From assembly GCF_032921865.1 (NCBI RefSeq), contig NZ_CP136684.1, positions 1,718,501-1,782,500 of the forward strand: DNA of 64,000 bases, read 5' to 3'. A model generated the notes under the pieces. That model searched no databases and was not told the DNA's origin. It was given only the letters and a program-made list of their open reading frames with translations. The position numbers and the translations under genes are program-made. Positions 11,828 to 21,579 of this stretch are shown here, piece after piece. Source of the stretch: Thalassospira lucentensis (GTDB taxonomy: Bacteria; Pseudomonadota; Alphaproteobacteria; Rhodospirillales; Thalassospiraceae). How positions within the stretch are numbered: position 1 is the stretch's first letter; each line of letters starts with the position of its first letter.

Positions 11828-13830
11828 TGGTTGCTGTTCGTATCGGTATGGGCACTGAGATTTCTGTTGGGGAAACGATCTACGCTGTTCGTCGCTGTCT
11901 AGAAGGGGATATTCTTCAGCTTGAGTCAGAAGACGATGGTCAATTGGTGAAAATCCCAAGACCTGAATTGGCGTCCTCCGTGGCTAACGGTGAAGCTTCC
12001 ATCATCGTAGGTGATCGCAAGCGGCAGATACCTGAACGACAGGACCTCAGTGCCCTTCCTGAAAAAGATCGGGATGAACTTCGTCGCAGGCTTGTCTACG
12101 TAAAATTAGTTGAGAAGCCGAGGGTTGCAGAAAGTGGCGCTGCCTTGATGAAAACCAGCATAGAAATTGGTGCAGCGCAGCTCAACGACCTTAAACCGCC
12201 GTCAGTTGCAACTCTCTATAACTGGTGGAAACTTTACCGACAGGCTGGCGGCGACCCTGTCGCTTTGGTGCCGCAAACAAAGCGTCGCGGGAATCGACAA
12301 CGGCGATTTTCTCCTGAGGTGCTTGAGATTCTTCAGAGCGTTATTAATGAGCGATTTCTGGTTACTTCTAGGCCTAGGCCGACAGATGTTTATTCCGCTG
12401 TTGTCGTCGAGATCGAAAGACTGAATGCATATCGACCATCGTTTGATCAACTCGCGGTTCCGACACTTAGAACTCTCTATCGCGAAATCGAGAAACTCGA
12501 GCCCTACACATACTTAAAGGGCCGATACGGGAAATACATTGCCGACAAGGAAACACGACACGTGGGAAAAGGTGCGTTCTCCTGTCGGCCGCTTGAGCGG
12601 GTTGAGATTGACCACACGTTGCTCGACATCATCGTCTATGATCCAGAACTAGGCATTCCTTTGGGGCGGCCAACACTCACATTGATCATTGACCATTTTT
12701 CACGGATGCCTTTGGGCTTTTATCTCGGCTTCGAAGCGCCAGGTTCAGCGAGTGTAATGATGGCGCTGCGCAATGCGATTGGAACCAAGGAATGGGTCAA
12801 CGAGCGTTACCCTGACATTGAAGGCACATGGCCTTGTTATGGCGTGCCTGAGGTTCTTGTTACGGACAACGGGCCTGAATTCCATTCCAAAGACCTGGAA
12901 ATCGCGTGTGCCCAACTGGGTATCACCATTCAGCATAACAAAGTGAAGTCGCCATGGACCAAAGGCGTTGTGGAGAGGATTTTTGGTGAGATCAACCGAT
13001 CTCTGCTGTGTGATGCACCGGGCAAAACCTTTCACAACAAGGATGCACGCTCAGAGAATGATGCGGTTGGAGAGGCTAGCGTTCCTGTCGCGCTTCTTGA
13101 GCATGTCTTGTGTAAATGGATTGTGGAAATTCATGCCAAGAAGATGCACGAGGGTATACGAGCAATACCGCTTGAGAGATGGACTGAAGGTGTAGACGAG
13201 TTTCCTCCTCGGCTTATTTCCGATCAGGAGGACCTCAATGTTCTTCTTTCCTGCTTCAAGGAAGTTCGGAAAATTCACCCCAAAGGAATCGTCATAGAGG
13301 GCATTTGGTACAGCTCAAGAACGCTGACCGAGCTCCGCAACAGTTCTACCAAGGATTTTCAGGTAGATATGAAGTTTGACCCGACCAATATGGGCCGCAT
13401 TCATGTCCGTGATCCCAGAACCAATACCTATTTCAATGTCCCGGCATTGGATCCCGAATACGCAGAAGGACTCGGGTTATGGCCGCACAAGATCTTTCGT
13501 AAATGCCTTCGAAAACTGGGATCGCGTCAGATCGACACCACTGAACTTGCGAAAGTTAAAGAATACATTCACGAGCTTATTCATGAAACGGCCAAGACCA
13601 AGAAGCGAAAACGCACAACGAATGCACGGATTGGACGTTTTCGTGAGTCTTCAAAACAAGCATCCACGAATGAAGATCGTATGGTCGAGCCGAACACCTC
13701 TTATGATATCTCATTTGACGCTGTGCCAACGGTCGAGGAGGAAGATTATCGCGACAACCTGGTCGAAGATGACGATTTTCTTGCTGACGGCATGCGACGT
13801 ATTCAGGCGGTCGGAAAGGATGACGCATGA
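11827..13830 (+). CDS. tnsB: TnsB-like DDE transposase
   Basis: 667 residues; an integrase-fold transposase that binds the end repeats, cleaves 3' ends and joins them to target DNA. An N-terminal DNA-binding region with HTH-like PPSVATLYNWWKLYRQAGG (about 124-142) precedes the catalytic core. The acidic triad is readable: D262 (RVEIDHTLLD), D347 (LVTDNGPEFH) and E383 (KGVVERIFGEINR), with 35 residues between the last two. A basic C-terminal tail (KTKKRKRTTNARIGR) and acidic end follow. The start overlaps the tnsA stop and the end overlaps the tnsC start by 4 bases (ATGA). Confidence 0.93.
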   Translation: MVAVRIGMGTEISVGETIYAVRRCLEGDILQLESEDDGQLVKIPRPELASSVANGEASIIVGDRKRQIPERQDLSALPEKDRDELRRRLVYVKLVEKPRVAESGAALMKTSIEIGAAQLNDLKPPSVATLYNWWKLYRQAGGDPVALVPQTKRRGNRQRRFSPEVLEILQSVINERFLVTSRPRPTDVYSAVVVEIERLNAYRPSFDQLAVPTLRTLYREIEKLEPYTYLKGRYGKYIADKETRHVGKGAFSCRPLERVEIDHTLLDIIVYDPELGIPLGRPTLTLIIDHFSRMPLGFYLGFEAPGSASVMMALRNAIGTKEWVNERYPDIEGTWPCYGVPEVLVTDNGPEFHSKDLEIACAQLGITIQHNKVKSPWTKGVVERIFGEINRSLLCDAPGKTFHNKDARSENDAVGEASVPVALLEHVLCKWIVEIHAKKMHEGIRAIPLERWTEGVDEFPPRLISDQEDLNVLLSCFKEVRKIHPKGIVIEGIWYSSRTLTELRNSSTKDFQVDMKFDPTNMGRIHVRDPRTNTYFNVPALDPEYAEGLGLWPHKIFRKCLRKLGSRQIDTTELAKVKEYIHELIHETAKTKKRKRTTNARIGRFRESSKQASTNEDRMVEPNTSYDISFDAVPTVEEEDYRDNLVEDDDFLADGMRRIQAVGKDDA

Positions 13831-14837
13831 GTATTTCTGTAAACCCAGACAAGCTTGCTGGCATCAATCAGGTGATGGGTGATGTTCTGATCCGCCATCG
13901 TTCCTTCAAAACCGGTTTGGCACGGCTTGAGGAATGCATGCAGTCCTACACAGGCTATGGCGAGCCGGTTTGCATGCTTTTACACGGCCCCTCAGGGGGT
14001 GGGAAGTCAACGCTTGCAAAAGCTTTTCTCGTCGATAACCAGCCTGTCGAAACGCAGGATCGTAAACTGGTTCCGGTTCTGAGCGCCGTAATTCCCGTGC
14101 CGGCAACGATGAAGAACATGGCGTCCGAACTTCTCGATAAGCTTGGCGACCCTCTGTCAGATCGGGGCACACTTGAGCAAAGAACCAAGAGGCTTCGCAA
14201 GTTGCTCCGGGAGTGCGGTACGAAACTCATCATTCTTGATGAGTTTCAGCACTTTATCGATCGCAAGAGCGAGCGGGTTATCCTCGATGTTTCAGACTGG
14301 CTGAAGAACCTCATTTCCAACACATCGATCCCGGTGGCTTTGGTTGGGCTTCCGTATTCGAGAAATGTGCTGTCGGCAAATGAGCAACTGATGCGGCGTT
14401 TTAGTTATCAAACTGAACTCTCGCCATTTGATTGGAATGACAAGGCGGAGTGCGCAGAGTTTAACAGGATTCTTGACGCGGTTGATGGAAAGCTTGCAGA
14501 GACCCTGGGACGCAGAAGCGATTTGAAGGGCCAAGGTGTTCGCTGCCATGCTGCGACGAAAGGCCTGATTTCTCTTCTGATCAAGTTAATCCATGGCGCC
14601 GCATATGAAGCAGCCAAATGCAATGCTTCGTTGATAACCCGGCAGCATCTCGCCAAATCGTTCAGGGAGCGCCTTGTACCAGACAAAGCAGTTCTCAATC
14701 CGTTTCTCGATAGTTGGGACGGCCAAGCAATCGACCCACTTCCCGAGAGCAGGCATATGTCTGTGGCGGGATGCATCCCGTCGATTAGCGCGAGATCACG
14801 TTCTCAAAACGTCAACGAAGTCCTCTCAGCAAGGTGA
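13827..14837 (+). CDS. tnsC: TnsC/TniB-like AAA+ ATPase regulator
   Basis: 336 residues. In this family the ATPase forms filaments on DNA, links the target selector to the transposase and gives target immunity. Walker A GPSGGGKST is at about residues 54-62 and Walker B LIILDEFQHF at about 134-143; a sensor-like LVGLPYSRN follows. The shorter length (Tn7 TnsC is over 500 residues) is closer to TniB-type ATPases, while the presence of tnsA places the element with Tn7. Translationally coupled to tnsB upstream. Confidence 0.9.
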   Translation: MSISVNPDKLAGINQVMGDVLIRHRSFKTGLARLEECMQSYTGYGEPVCMLLHGPSGGGKSTLAKAFLVDNQPVETQDRKLVPVLSAVIPVPATMKNMASELLDKLGDPLSDRGTLEQRTKRLRKLLRECGTKLIILDEFQHFIDRKSERVILDVSDWLKNLISNTSIPVALVGLPYSRNVLSANEQLMRRFSYQTELSPFDWNDKAECAEFNRILDAVDGKLAETLGRRSDLKGQGVRCHAATKGLISLLIKLIHGAAYEAAKCNASLITRQHLAKSFRERLVPDKAVLNPFLDSWDGQAIDPLPESRHMSVAGCIPSISARSRSQNVNEVLSAR

Positions 14838-14842
14838 GACAC

Positions 14843-16708
14843 ATGTCAGGTGATCAGTCACTATTGGTGCGTCCTAAGCCGGAAAAGGCTGAGAGCTTCC
14901 GAGGATATCTGCTCAGGGTTTCGACGGAAAATGGTTATCACAATGCAAACTGGATGCTGAGGCAGCTTGGTATTCATCCACGCACATATTTGCCGCGTGA
15001 TGACATTACAAAGTTGGCAAGCGCGCTAAATCTCCAGGACCGCGAACTTTCAAATATGCAGAACCGAGTTGTGGCGCCTCGGTGGGTTCGTGTGGGGGCG
15101 CATGAAGTTCATATCTGTGCACAAGAAAGGCGTTCTTTTCGCTATTGTCCTGAATGCTTGAGCGAAGCTCCGTACCATCGTGCCGTGTGGGATCTCAAGC
15201 CTATGAGTGCCTGTCCAAAACACGGGACCTATCTGCTGGAGAGTTGCAGGAAATGTAATCGACGCGTTGGCTGGGCACGTGAAAACCTTCTGGAGTGCGC
15301 CTGTGGTGCGGATTTGAGGCCGTTTCGGCCGCGTTTCGCACCCGATAAGACAGTAGATTTCTGCAGGTTGCTAGAGAAGCGTTTCAACGGTCAGCCGGCA
15401 GACGAAAACTGTGCCTTGCACCCAGCATTTCAGAAGTTGAGTTTCACGGACCTTCTGAATCACACGATGTTCTTGGCGGCTTATATTTCCGGTCGCGGGC
15501 GTGGAACCGGCCGACAACTGTTTTACAATCTTACCGCAGATGCATTGCGCGAGGTATTTGATCGGGTTTCTGTGATTCTTGCTGATTGGCCGAACGGATT
15601 CCACCTGCTGCTCGATGAGGTGCGGCAATTCACTGAACAGGATGTTGGAAAGCATGTCGGGCTCGAGGCGGAATTTCGATCGCTCTACACCAATCTGTTT
15701 CGCAAGCAGCAGGAGGTTGAGCATCTGCATCTCATCCGGGCCGAATTTGCCAAATATATTGAAAGCAAATGGTTTGCTGGGTTTGTCGTGCCAACCAGTA
15801 AACGATTGTCTGATGAATGGTCCCAATATCAGTCGTTTGTCACGGTTGCGGAAGCGGCACGACGCCTTGGTATTCATCCAAGTATCCTGAGACGTGATAT
15901 CGCCGAGGGGAGTTTGGCTGCAACCACAAGACAGATGCAAAGCAGATGCCTTCGCGTCGTAGAAGTCTCGGAGGTTGAGCGGTACCGAAACGCGCGCGAG
16001 AACCTGCTTGGAACCAATGACGCTCAGGAACTGTTGGGCATTTCAAAGCACCCACTCATGAAACTGGTGAATGCTGGCCTGATCAAATCCGTCAAGGGGC
16101 CGAAGGTTGATGGTTCACAGCACTGGGCATTCAAGAAACAGGACATCGATGAATTCATTGCATCTTTGGCAAAGCAAGCGACCTATCGTCAGTTCGCCGA
16201 TGAGCCTGTGACTTTTGCTAAAGCAGTGCGTCGTTGTACCGCCAAAGGGCTTTGTATTGTTGACTTGGTTCAGGGTTTGCTCGGTGGCGAGTTGAAAGCG
16301 CTGAAGCGCTCGACAAAAGTGATCAATCTCAAAAATCTGTTCTTCAATGACGCAGACTTCCGAGCGTTTCTTTACAACGAAAAGCGGACGATCAAATGGG
16401 CCGTTACCATTCGTGAAGCTGCAAGGATGCTTGGGCTAAATGAAGAAGCAACACGTCATCTCGTGCATAAGGGGTTTCTTGAAACAACCTCTGTCCCGTT
16501 AGATGGGCGTCTTCGCAGACAGGTTTCATTGGATGCGATTGAGCGATTCAAGGCGACTTATGTCTCCGCTTCAAGCTTGGCAGCCCACAAGAATACTTCC
16601 GCAAGATCCGTCGTTGCCCAGCTACAAGAATTGGGAACCAGCCCTGTTACCGGGCCAGCTATTGATGGAAGCCGTCAATACTTCTTCAGACGATCCGCGA
16701 CAGCATAG
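14843..16708 (+). CDS. tniQ: TniQ/TnsD-like target-site selector
   Basis: 621 residues. The N-terminal TniQ domain has LLVRPKPEKAESFRGYLLRVS and zinc-binding clusters CPEC (about 102-105), CPKH (124-127), CRKC (135-138) and a CAC pair near 152. After a helical middle come up to four excisionase/MerR-like HTH units near residues 334, 394, 521 and 574, two followed by a DGSxxxxF strand. TnsD-type selectors bind a fixed chromosomal sequence and recruit TnsC, so this protein is the likely reason for insertion after gyrB. A GTG at 14834 overlaps tnsC, but ATG 14843 with AAGG 8 bases upstream is preferred. Confidence 0.87.
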   Translation: MSGDQSLLVRPKPEKAESFRGYLLRVSTENGYHNANWMLRQLGIHPRTYLPRDDITKLASALNLQDRELSNMQNRVVAPRWVRVGAHEVHICAQERRSFRYCPECLSEAPYHRAVWDLKPMSACPKHGTYLLESCRKCNRRVGWARENLLECACGADLRPFRPRFAPDKTVDFCRLLEKRFNGQPADENCALHPAFQKLSFTDLLNHTMFLAAYISGRGRGTGRQLFYNLTADALREVFDRVSVILADWPNGFHLLLDEVRQFTEQDVGKHVGLEAEFRSLYTNLFRKQQEVEHLHLIRAEFAKYIESKWFAGFVVPTSKRLSDEWSQYQSFVTVAEAARRLGIHPSILRRDIAEGSLAATTRQMQSRCLRVVEVSEVERYRNARENLLGTNDAQELLGISKHPLMKLVNAGLIKSVKGPKVDGSQHWAFKKQDIDEFIASLAKQATYRQFADEPVTFAKAVRRCTAKGLCIVDLVQGLLGGELKALKRSTKVINLKNLFFNDADFRAFLYNEKRTIKWAVTIREAARMLGLNEEATRHLVHKGFLETTSVPLDGRLRRQVSLDAIERFKATYVSASSLAAHKNTSARSVVAQLQELGTSPVTGPAIDGSRQYFFRRSATA

Positions 16709-16828
16709 GATGCTAGCTTTAACGGATCGGTTGTGGACGGAGCCGGCGCGAATTGATTGACTCTTCTTCAGTATGCCCACAATCTGATGACTGTGACGCA
16801 ACGACAGCAGTGGTTGCCTACTTTCCGA

Positions 16829-16859
16829 AGCCCGCGCATGTCGCGGGCTTTCGTGTTTT
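16829..16859 (+). terminator. tns operon terminator
   Basis: Eight-base stem AGCCCGCG / CGCGGGCT with loop CATGT (16829-16849), then TTCGTGTTTT, about 120 bases after tniQ. The rest of 16709-17019 shows no gene and presumably holds the hsd operon promoter. Confidence 0.75.
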
Positions 16860-17019
16860 AGGGCCAATCTCCTTGCGCCATTTTTTTCATTGCCTATCGA
16901 CGCAGCTTGTGTATCGCGAGACCTCCCTAGGTTAAAAAAGCTGTCAAAATTACACGCATTGATGCTTCCGCAATTTTCCGTCATTCTCTCGCAGAAAGAG
17001 TTGGTTCGGAGCGACCGAA

Positions 17020-17202
17020 ATGGAAGCCGACATAATGACCGTTAAAGAAGTGGCTGAGTATCTCAAGATTAATGAGAAAACGGCCTACAGACTGGCGGCA
17101 GAAGGAAAGTTGCCTGGATTCAAAGTTGGCGGCTCGTGGAGATTCAGGCAAAGCGATCTCGTTGAGTGGATAGAAAGGAACAAAGGCGTGGAGAAGTATT
17201 GA
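17020..17202 (+). CDS. Excisionase-type HTH protein, first gene of hsd operon
   Basis: 60 residues forming a single HTH_17/excisionase-type winged helix: MTVKEVAEYLKINEKTAYRLAAEGKLPGFKVGGSWRF, then SDLVEWIE. Its TGA stop overlaps the hsdM ATG by one base (TGATG), so translation of the two is coupled. There is no tyrosine recombinase in the element, so a role in excision is unlikely; control of the restriction operon is the better guess. The same fold occurs in the C-terminal half of the TniQ protein. Confidence 0.82.
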   Translation: MEADIMTVKEVAEYLKINEKTAYRLAAEGKLPGFKVGGSWRFRQSDLVEWIERNKGVEKY

Positions 17203-19397
17203 TGGGGATCGCTCGTCAGGATCTTACGAATTTCATATTTGAAATCGCGAACAAGCTTCGTGGACCATATCGGCCGCCGCAATACCGCAAGGTAATGTTG
17301 CCGATGACGGTTCTTCGTCGCCTCGACCTTGTTCTTCAACCCTCCAAAGACAATGTAATTGCGGAGTACGAGAGACTTCAGGCATCTGGCCTAGAGGGTG
17401 AAGCGCTGCACAAGGTTTTAGCTCGAAAAGCGAGTGGTGGAAGGCAACAGCCAATATACAATATCAGTCCGTTCACTTTCGAGAAGATGCTTGGTGACCC
17501 GCCCAATGTTGCGACCAACTTGGTATCATTCATCAATGGCTTCTCTCAGAATGTGCGGGATATTTTTGAGCGTTTTGAGTTCGAGGCTGAAATTGAAAAG
17601 CTCGACAAATCCAATCGCCTATTTCTCATTATCAAGGAATTTACAGACCCCAAGGTCAGGCTGCATCCGAACGACTTGGACAATGCAGATATGGGCGACG
17701 TTTTTGAGGAACTCGTAAGGCGCTTTAACGAGCAGGCCAACGAAGAGGCCGGGGACCACTTTACGCCTCGTGAAGTCATTCGACTGATGGCGGAGCTTGT
17801 CTACACAGAAGAAGAGGACGTTTATAAACCAGGGATCGTTCGGACCATTTATGACCCTACCTGCGGAACCGGTGGGATGCTTTCCGTCTCAGAAGACGTA
17901 ATCAAAAAGAAAAATACCCAAGCTTACCTAGAACTTTTCGGTCAAGAATATAACGCTGAAAGTTGGGCCATATGCTGCTCTGATATGCTGATCAAAGATG
18001 AGGCGGTAGACAACATCGTCTATGATGACACTTTGACAGACGACGGACACAGCGAACGTAAATTCCACTATATGCTGGCCAATCCTCCGTTTGGAGTTGA
18101 GTGGAGGCCGCAAGAAGATTTTGTCAAAAAGGAACATGAAGCGCTTGGTTTTGCCGGACGATTCGGGCCGGGCCTCCCTACCATTCGGGATGGGGCCACA
18201 CTGTTCCTGATGCACATGATGTCAAAGATGCATCCTGCACCAAGAGATGGTGGTGAAGGTTCAAAAATCGCGATCGTTTTCAACGGCTCCCCTTTATTCA
18301 ATGGCGACCCGGGGCCAAGCGAGAGCAACATCCGGCGATGGATTATCGAGAACGACTGGCTTGATGCCATTGTGGCCTTGCCGGACCAGCTTTTCTACAA
18401 CACAGGCATCCTTACCTATATCTGGCTGGTTTCAAACCGGAAGCCTGAGCACAGGCGCGGCAAGGTTCAGCTCGTCGATGCATCTCGTCATTTCGTCAAA
18501 ATGACCAAGAGCAAAGGTGACAAGAGAAACCGAATTGCAGGCACCGAAGACGGGGACACGGAAAACCAGATCGCGGAGATCGTCCGTCTCTATGGAGATT
18601 ACACGGACGGAGATTCATCACGCGTACTGGTCGATGGTAAGCATGAAGATCGGGTATGCAGCCGAATATTCGACAACAGGGACTTCGGCTATTTAAAGGT
18701 TACTGTTGAACGCCCACTAAGGCTTAACTTTCAGCTTTCCAAAGAACGCATCGAAAAAATCAAAGAAGAGACTGCATTTGCAAATCTGGCAAAATCAAAA
18801 AAGAAATTTGGCAGCGATGCTTACAAGGAAGAAGTGGCGGCCGGCGAAGAACGCCAGAAAGCAATTTTTGACGCGCTCAGTGCTTCGATATCAAATCAGC
18901 TGTTCAAGGATCGCGACGAATTCACCGAACACCTAGACGGTGTCCTTGGCGATCTAAAACCGAAAATTCCAGCAGCTCTGACTAAGGCGCTTGTCAGCGC
19001 GTTAAGCGAAAAAGATCCAACAGCCAATGAATGCTATATCGCTAAGCGAGGTGGTGAGCGGGTAAAAGAGCCTGATCCCGATTTGCGAGATATTGAGCTC
19101 GTCCCGTTACCCGATGATGTCAGCCTCCCCTTGCCGGTAGATTATGATCGGGATGCCGACAATTCGCGCCTGCTCACCCTCGTGCAGGATCACTGTGAAG
19201 ACTATTTGGCACGTGAAGTGACGCCCTATGTTCCAGATGCCTGGATGGACCACTCCAAAACCAAAGTCGGCTATGAAATTCCCATCAATCGACATTTCTA
19301 CGTCTATAAACCACCCCGCGAACTATCCGAAATCGAAGAGGATATCAAAAACCTCGAAAAGGATATTCTCGCGCAGTTGAACAAGGTCGTGTCATGA
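17202..19397 (+). CDS. hsdM: Type I restriction-modification methyltransferase subunit
   Basis: 731 residues. N6-adenine methyltransferase subunit, which works with HsdS to protect DNA. Seen: N-terminal helical HsdM domain, SAM-binding motif I DPTCGTGGM (about residues 218-226), and catalytic motif IV NPPF (about 294-297). It is longer than the classical 500-residue HsdM; the extra C-terminal region (about 540-731) has charged helices and ends in a coiled-coil-like EIEEDIKNLEKDILAQL. The ATG at 17202 follows a GGAGAAG site; an in-frame GTG at 17166 is less likely. The next gene starts inside its stop (ATGA overlap). Confidence 0.92.
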   Translation: MGIARQDLTNFIFEIANKLRGPYRPPQYRKVMLPMTVLRRLDLVLQPSKDNVIAEYERLQASGLEGEALHKVLARKASGGRQQPIYNISPFTFEKMLGDPPNVATNLVSFINGFSQNVRDIFERFEFEAEIEKLDKSNRLFLIIKEFTDPKVRLHPNDLDNADMGDVFEELVRRFNEQANEEAGDHFTPREVIRLMAELVYTEEEDVYKPGIVRTIYDPTCGTGGMLSVSEDVIKKKNTQAYLELFGQEYNAESWAICCSDMLIKDEAVDNIVYDDTLTDDGHSERKFHYMLANPPFGVEWRPQEDFVKKEHEALGFAGRFGPGLPTIRDGATLFLMHMMSKMHPAPRDGGEGSKIAIVFNGSPLFNGDPGPSESNIRRWIIENDWLDAIVALPDQLFYNTGILTYIWLVSNRKPEHRRGKVQLVDASRHFVKMTKSKGDKRNRIAGTEDGDTENQIAEIVRLYGDYTDGDSSRVLVDGKHEDRVCSRIFDNRDFGYLKVTVERPLRLNFQLSKERIEKIKEETAFANLAKSKKKFGSDAYKEEVAAGEERQKAIFDALSASISNQLFKDRDEFTEHLDGVLGDLKPKIPAALTKALVSALSEKDPTANECYIAKRGGERVKEPDPDLRDIELVPLPDDVSLPLPVDYDRDADNSRLLTLVQDHCEDYLAREVTPYVPDAWMDHSKTKVGYEIPINRHFYVYKPPRELSEIEEDIKNLEKDILAQLNKVVS

Positions 19398-20293
19398 CCG
19401 CGGGTAGCAGAGGCCAATCACTGGAGCTCTATTTTATCAACGGCAAGCCAGACGGGATGCTGACAGCTGAGGTGTTCAATTGGACAGGCCATGTCCTAAT
19501 GACGCCGCGCACCCAAATATCTGAAGCCCTGAAACGCCCAGAGGCACAATTTACCGGCGTTTACCTCCTGTTTGGCGAGAACGATGGGAAACCTTGCGCC
19601 TACATTGGCGAAGGCGAAGATATGTCCTATCGCATTCGTTCTCATGAAGCGCGCAAGGATTGGTGGACCCAGGCGATCCTGGTCACGACCCAGGCCAACA
19701 GCCTTAACAAGGCACATATCCGTTATCTGGAAGCGCGCCTGATTGAAGAAGCCAGAAACATCGCGCGTGTTGGTCTGGATAATGGAACAGCCCCTACGCT
19801 TCCTTCCCTAAAAGAAGCCGAGCGCGCCAACATGGAGGGCTTCCTCGACTATCTCCTTATGGTCTTACCTGCCATTGGGATTGACGCATTTAAGCAGAAC
19901 AAACGCCCTAAGCTTGCAGAAGCATCGAAGGAAGATATCACGTCGCCGATATTTGAACTTCACACCCGTAAACACGACCTCCGTGCCCGAGCGCTGATTG
20001 AAGATGGTGACTTTGTTGTTCTTGAAGGTTCCGAAGCAAGGCCAGAATGGGGTGGCAAGGGGTCCGAGCTTACATCTTACGCCAAGCTTCACGGCGAGCT
20101 GTTGGGCAGTGGTGTGCTGACGATTGCGGGCCCTAAAGCCAAGTTCACCCAGAATTTTGCTTTTGCCAGCCCCAGTGCGGCCGGCGCTGTCGTAAATGGT
20201 CGACCGACTAATGGCACCATCGAATGGAAGATCGAAGGCAGCAGCAAAACCTACAAGGATTGGGAAGCTGAAAGATTGGAGGCCTCGGAATGA
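19394..20293 (+). CDS. GIY-YIG nuclease-domain protein with DUF4357-like C-terminus
   Basis: 299 residues. A GIY-YIG-like module is visible as GVYLLFG (about 55-61), CAYIGEGEDMSYRIRSHE (about 68-85) and the likely catalytic glutamate in YLEARLIEEA (E113). The C-terminal region (ALIEDGDFVVLEGSEARPEW, then GVVNGRPTNG-like end) resembles DUF4357, often joined to this nuclease domain. It overlaps both hsdM and hsdS by four bases, so it is an integral part of the operon rather than a chance neighbour. Possible roles are an extra nuclease activity or control of HsdR; neither is shown by sequence. Confidence 0.8.
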   Translation: MTAGSRGQSLELYFINGKPDGMLTAEVFNWTGHVLMTPRTQISEALKRPEAQFTGVYLLFGENDGKPCAYIGEGEDMSYRIRSHEARKDWWTQAILVTTQANSLNKAHIRYLEARLIEEARNIARVGLDNGTAPTLPSLKEAERANMEGFLDYLLMVLPAIGIDAFKQNKRPKLAEASKEDITSPIFELHTRKHDLRARALIEDGDFVVLEGSEARPEWGGKGSELTSYAKLHGELLGSGVLTIAGPKAKFTQNFAFASPSAAGAVVNGRPTNGTIEWKIEGSSKTYKDWEAERLEASE

Positions 20294-21579
20294 GTTTAAG
20301 CGCCTCTAACAAAAGCACTTGGGAAACGAAGCGGCTAAGGTTCCTTGCTCGTATTAATAAATCCAGAATCCCAAAAGAACTAGAAGAGACTGACGAAGTT
20401 TCCTTTATTCCCATGCCTGCTGTTGGAGAGTATGGCGGCTTAGAGCTTTCGGAAACAAAGCCAATTGGAGATATTGGCGCCGGATACACGCCTTTTGTGG
20501 AAGACGATGTCTTAGTCGCCAAAATCACACCATGCTTTGAAAATGGCAAAGGGGCAGTAGCACGCGGCCTAATAAACCAAGCAGCATACGGCACCACTGA
20601 ACTCCATGTTGTGAGCTGTGGCCCAGAACTTTTACCTGATTTTGCTTTCTATCTTTCTATAAGCGATCCGTTTAGGGGGTTTGGTGAAGGCAGTATGTAT
20701 GGTGCTGGTGGTCAAAAGAGAGTGCCTGAGAGCTTTATCAAAGACTTCCTAGTATCCATCCCAACTTTGGAGCATCAAAAACGCATATTGAGTTTCTTAG
20801 AAACCAAACTCGGCGAGATCGACGACCTAATCGCGAAAAAGCAAGAAATGCTGAAGCTTCTTGCCGAGAAGCGGTCAGCCTTAATTACTCGCGCGGTTAC
20901 CAAGGGTTTGAACCCTGATGCCCTCATGAAGTCAAGCGGATACGATTGGCTTGGCGACATACCCGGACATTGGGAGATAAAGCGCCTTCGGTTCATTGGA
21001 CGACCTCAGAATGGCATAAACATTGGAGGTGAGTTCTTTGGAAAGGGGCATCCATTTGTGAGTTACAGCGATGTCTTCAATAATTTTGAGCTACCTAGCA
21101 ACATTTCCGGTTTAGTTGAAAGTTCAGATGATGACCGCAAAAGATATTCAGTCCAAAGAGGGGATATTTTTTTCACCAGAACCTCGGAAACTATAGAAGA
21201 AATTGGAATGTCAGCGGTTAGTATGCGAACGATTCCAGACGCCACTTTTGCAGGGTTCTTGATCCGCGTTAGACCCTCTAGAAAAGTTCTACTCCCAAGC
21301 TTCGCAAAGTACTATTTCAGAAATACCAGTTTGAGGTTCTTTCTCGTCAAAGAAATGAACCTAGTTACACGCGCGTCTTTGGGACAGAACCTGTTAGGTA
21401 ACTTGCCAGTAGTCATTCCCTCGTTGGCTGAGCAGGAACAAATCGTAGGATTTATTGAAACTGAAGCCACAACACTCGATGCTGTCACCTCAACCATTGA
21501 GTCGGCCATCCTGCATTTAATTGAATATCGATCATCTGTAATCAGTAAAGCTGTCACTGGTGAATTGGAGGTTGCCTAG
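20290..21579 (+). CDS. hsdS: Type I restriction-modification specificity subunit
   Basis: 429 residues. HsdS recognises the bipartite DNA target. Two target-recognition domains (about residues 1-165 and 225-390) are separated and followed by conserved helical spacers, for example PTLEHQKRILSFLETKLGEIDDLIAKKQEMLKLLAEKRSALITRAVTKGL and PSLAEQEQIVGFIETE in shorter pieces. The phrase YDWLGDIPGHWEIKRLRF starting the second half is typical. Overlaps the GIY-YIG gene by 4 bases; the next gene starts on the following base. The recognition sequence cannot be deduced. Confidence 0.93.
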   Translation: MSLSASNKSTWETKRLRFLARINKSRIPKELEETDEVSFIPMPAVGEYGGLELSETKPIGDIGAGYTPFVEDDVLVAKITPCFENGKGAVARGLINQAAYGTTELHVVSCGPELLPDFAFYLSISDPFRGFGEGSMYGAGGQKRVPESFIKDFLVSIPTLEHQKRILSFLETKLGEIDDLIAKKQEMLKLLAEKRSALITRAVTKGLNPDALMKSSGYDWLGDIPGHWEIKRLRFIGRPQNGINIGGEFFGKGHPFVSYSDVFNNFELPSNISGLVESSDDDRKRYSVQRGDIFFTRTSETIEEIGMSAVSMRTIPDATFAGFLIRVRPSRKVLLPSFAKYYFRNTSLRFFLVKEMNLVTRASLGQNLLGNLPVVIPSLAEQEQIVGFIETEATTLDAVTSTIESAILHLIEYRSSVISKAVTGELEVA

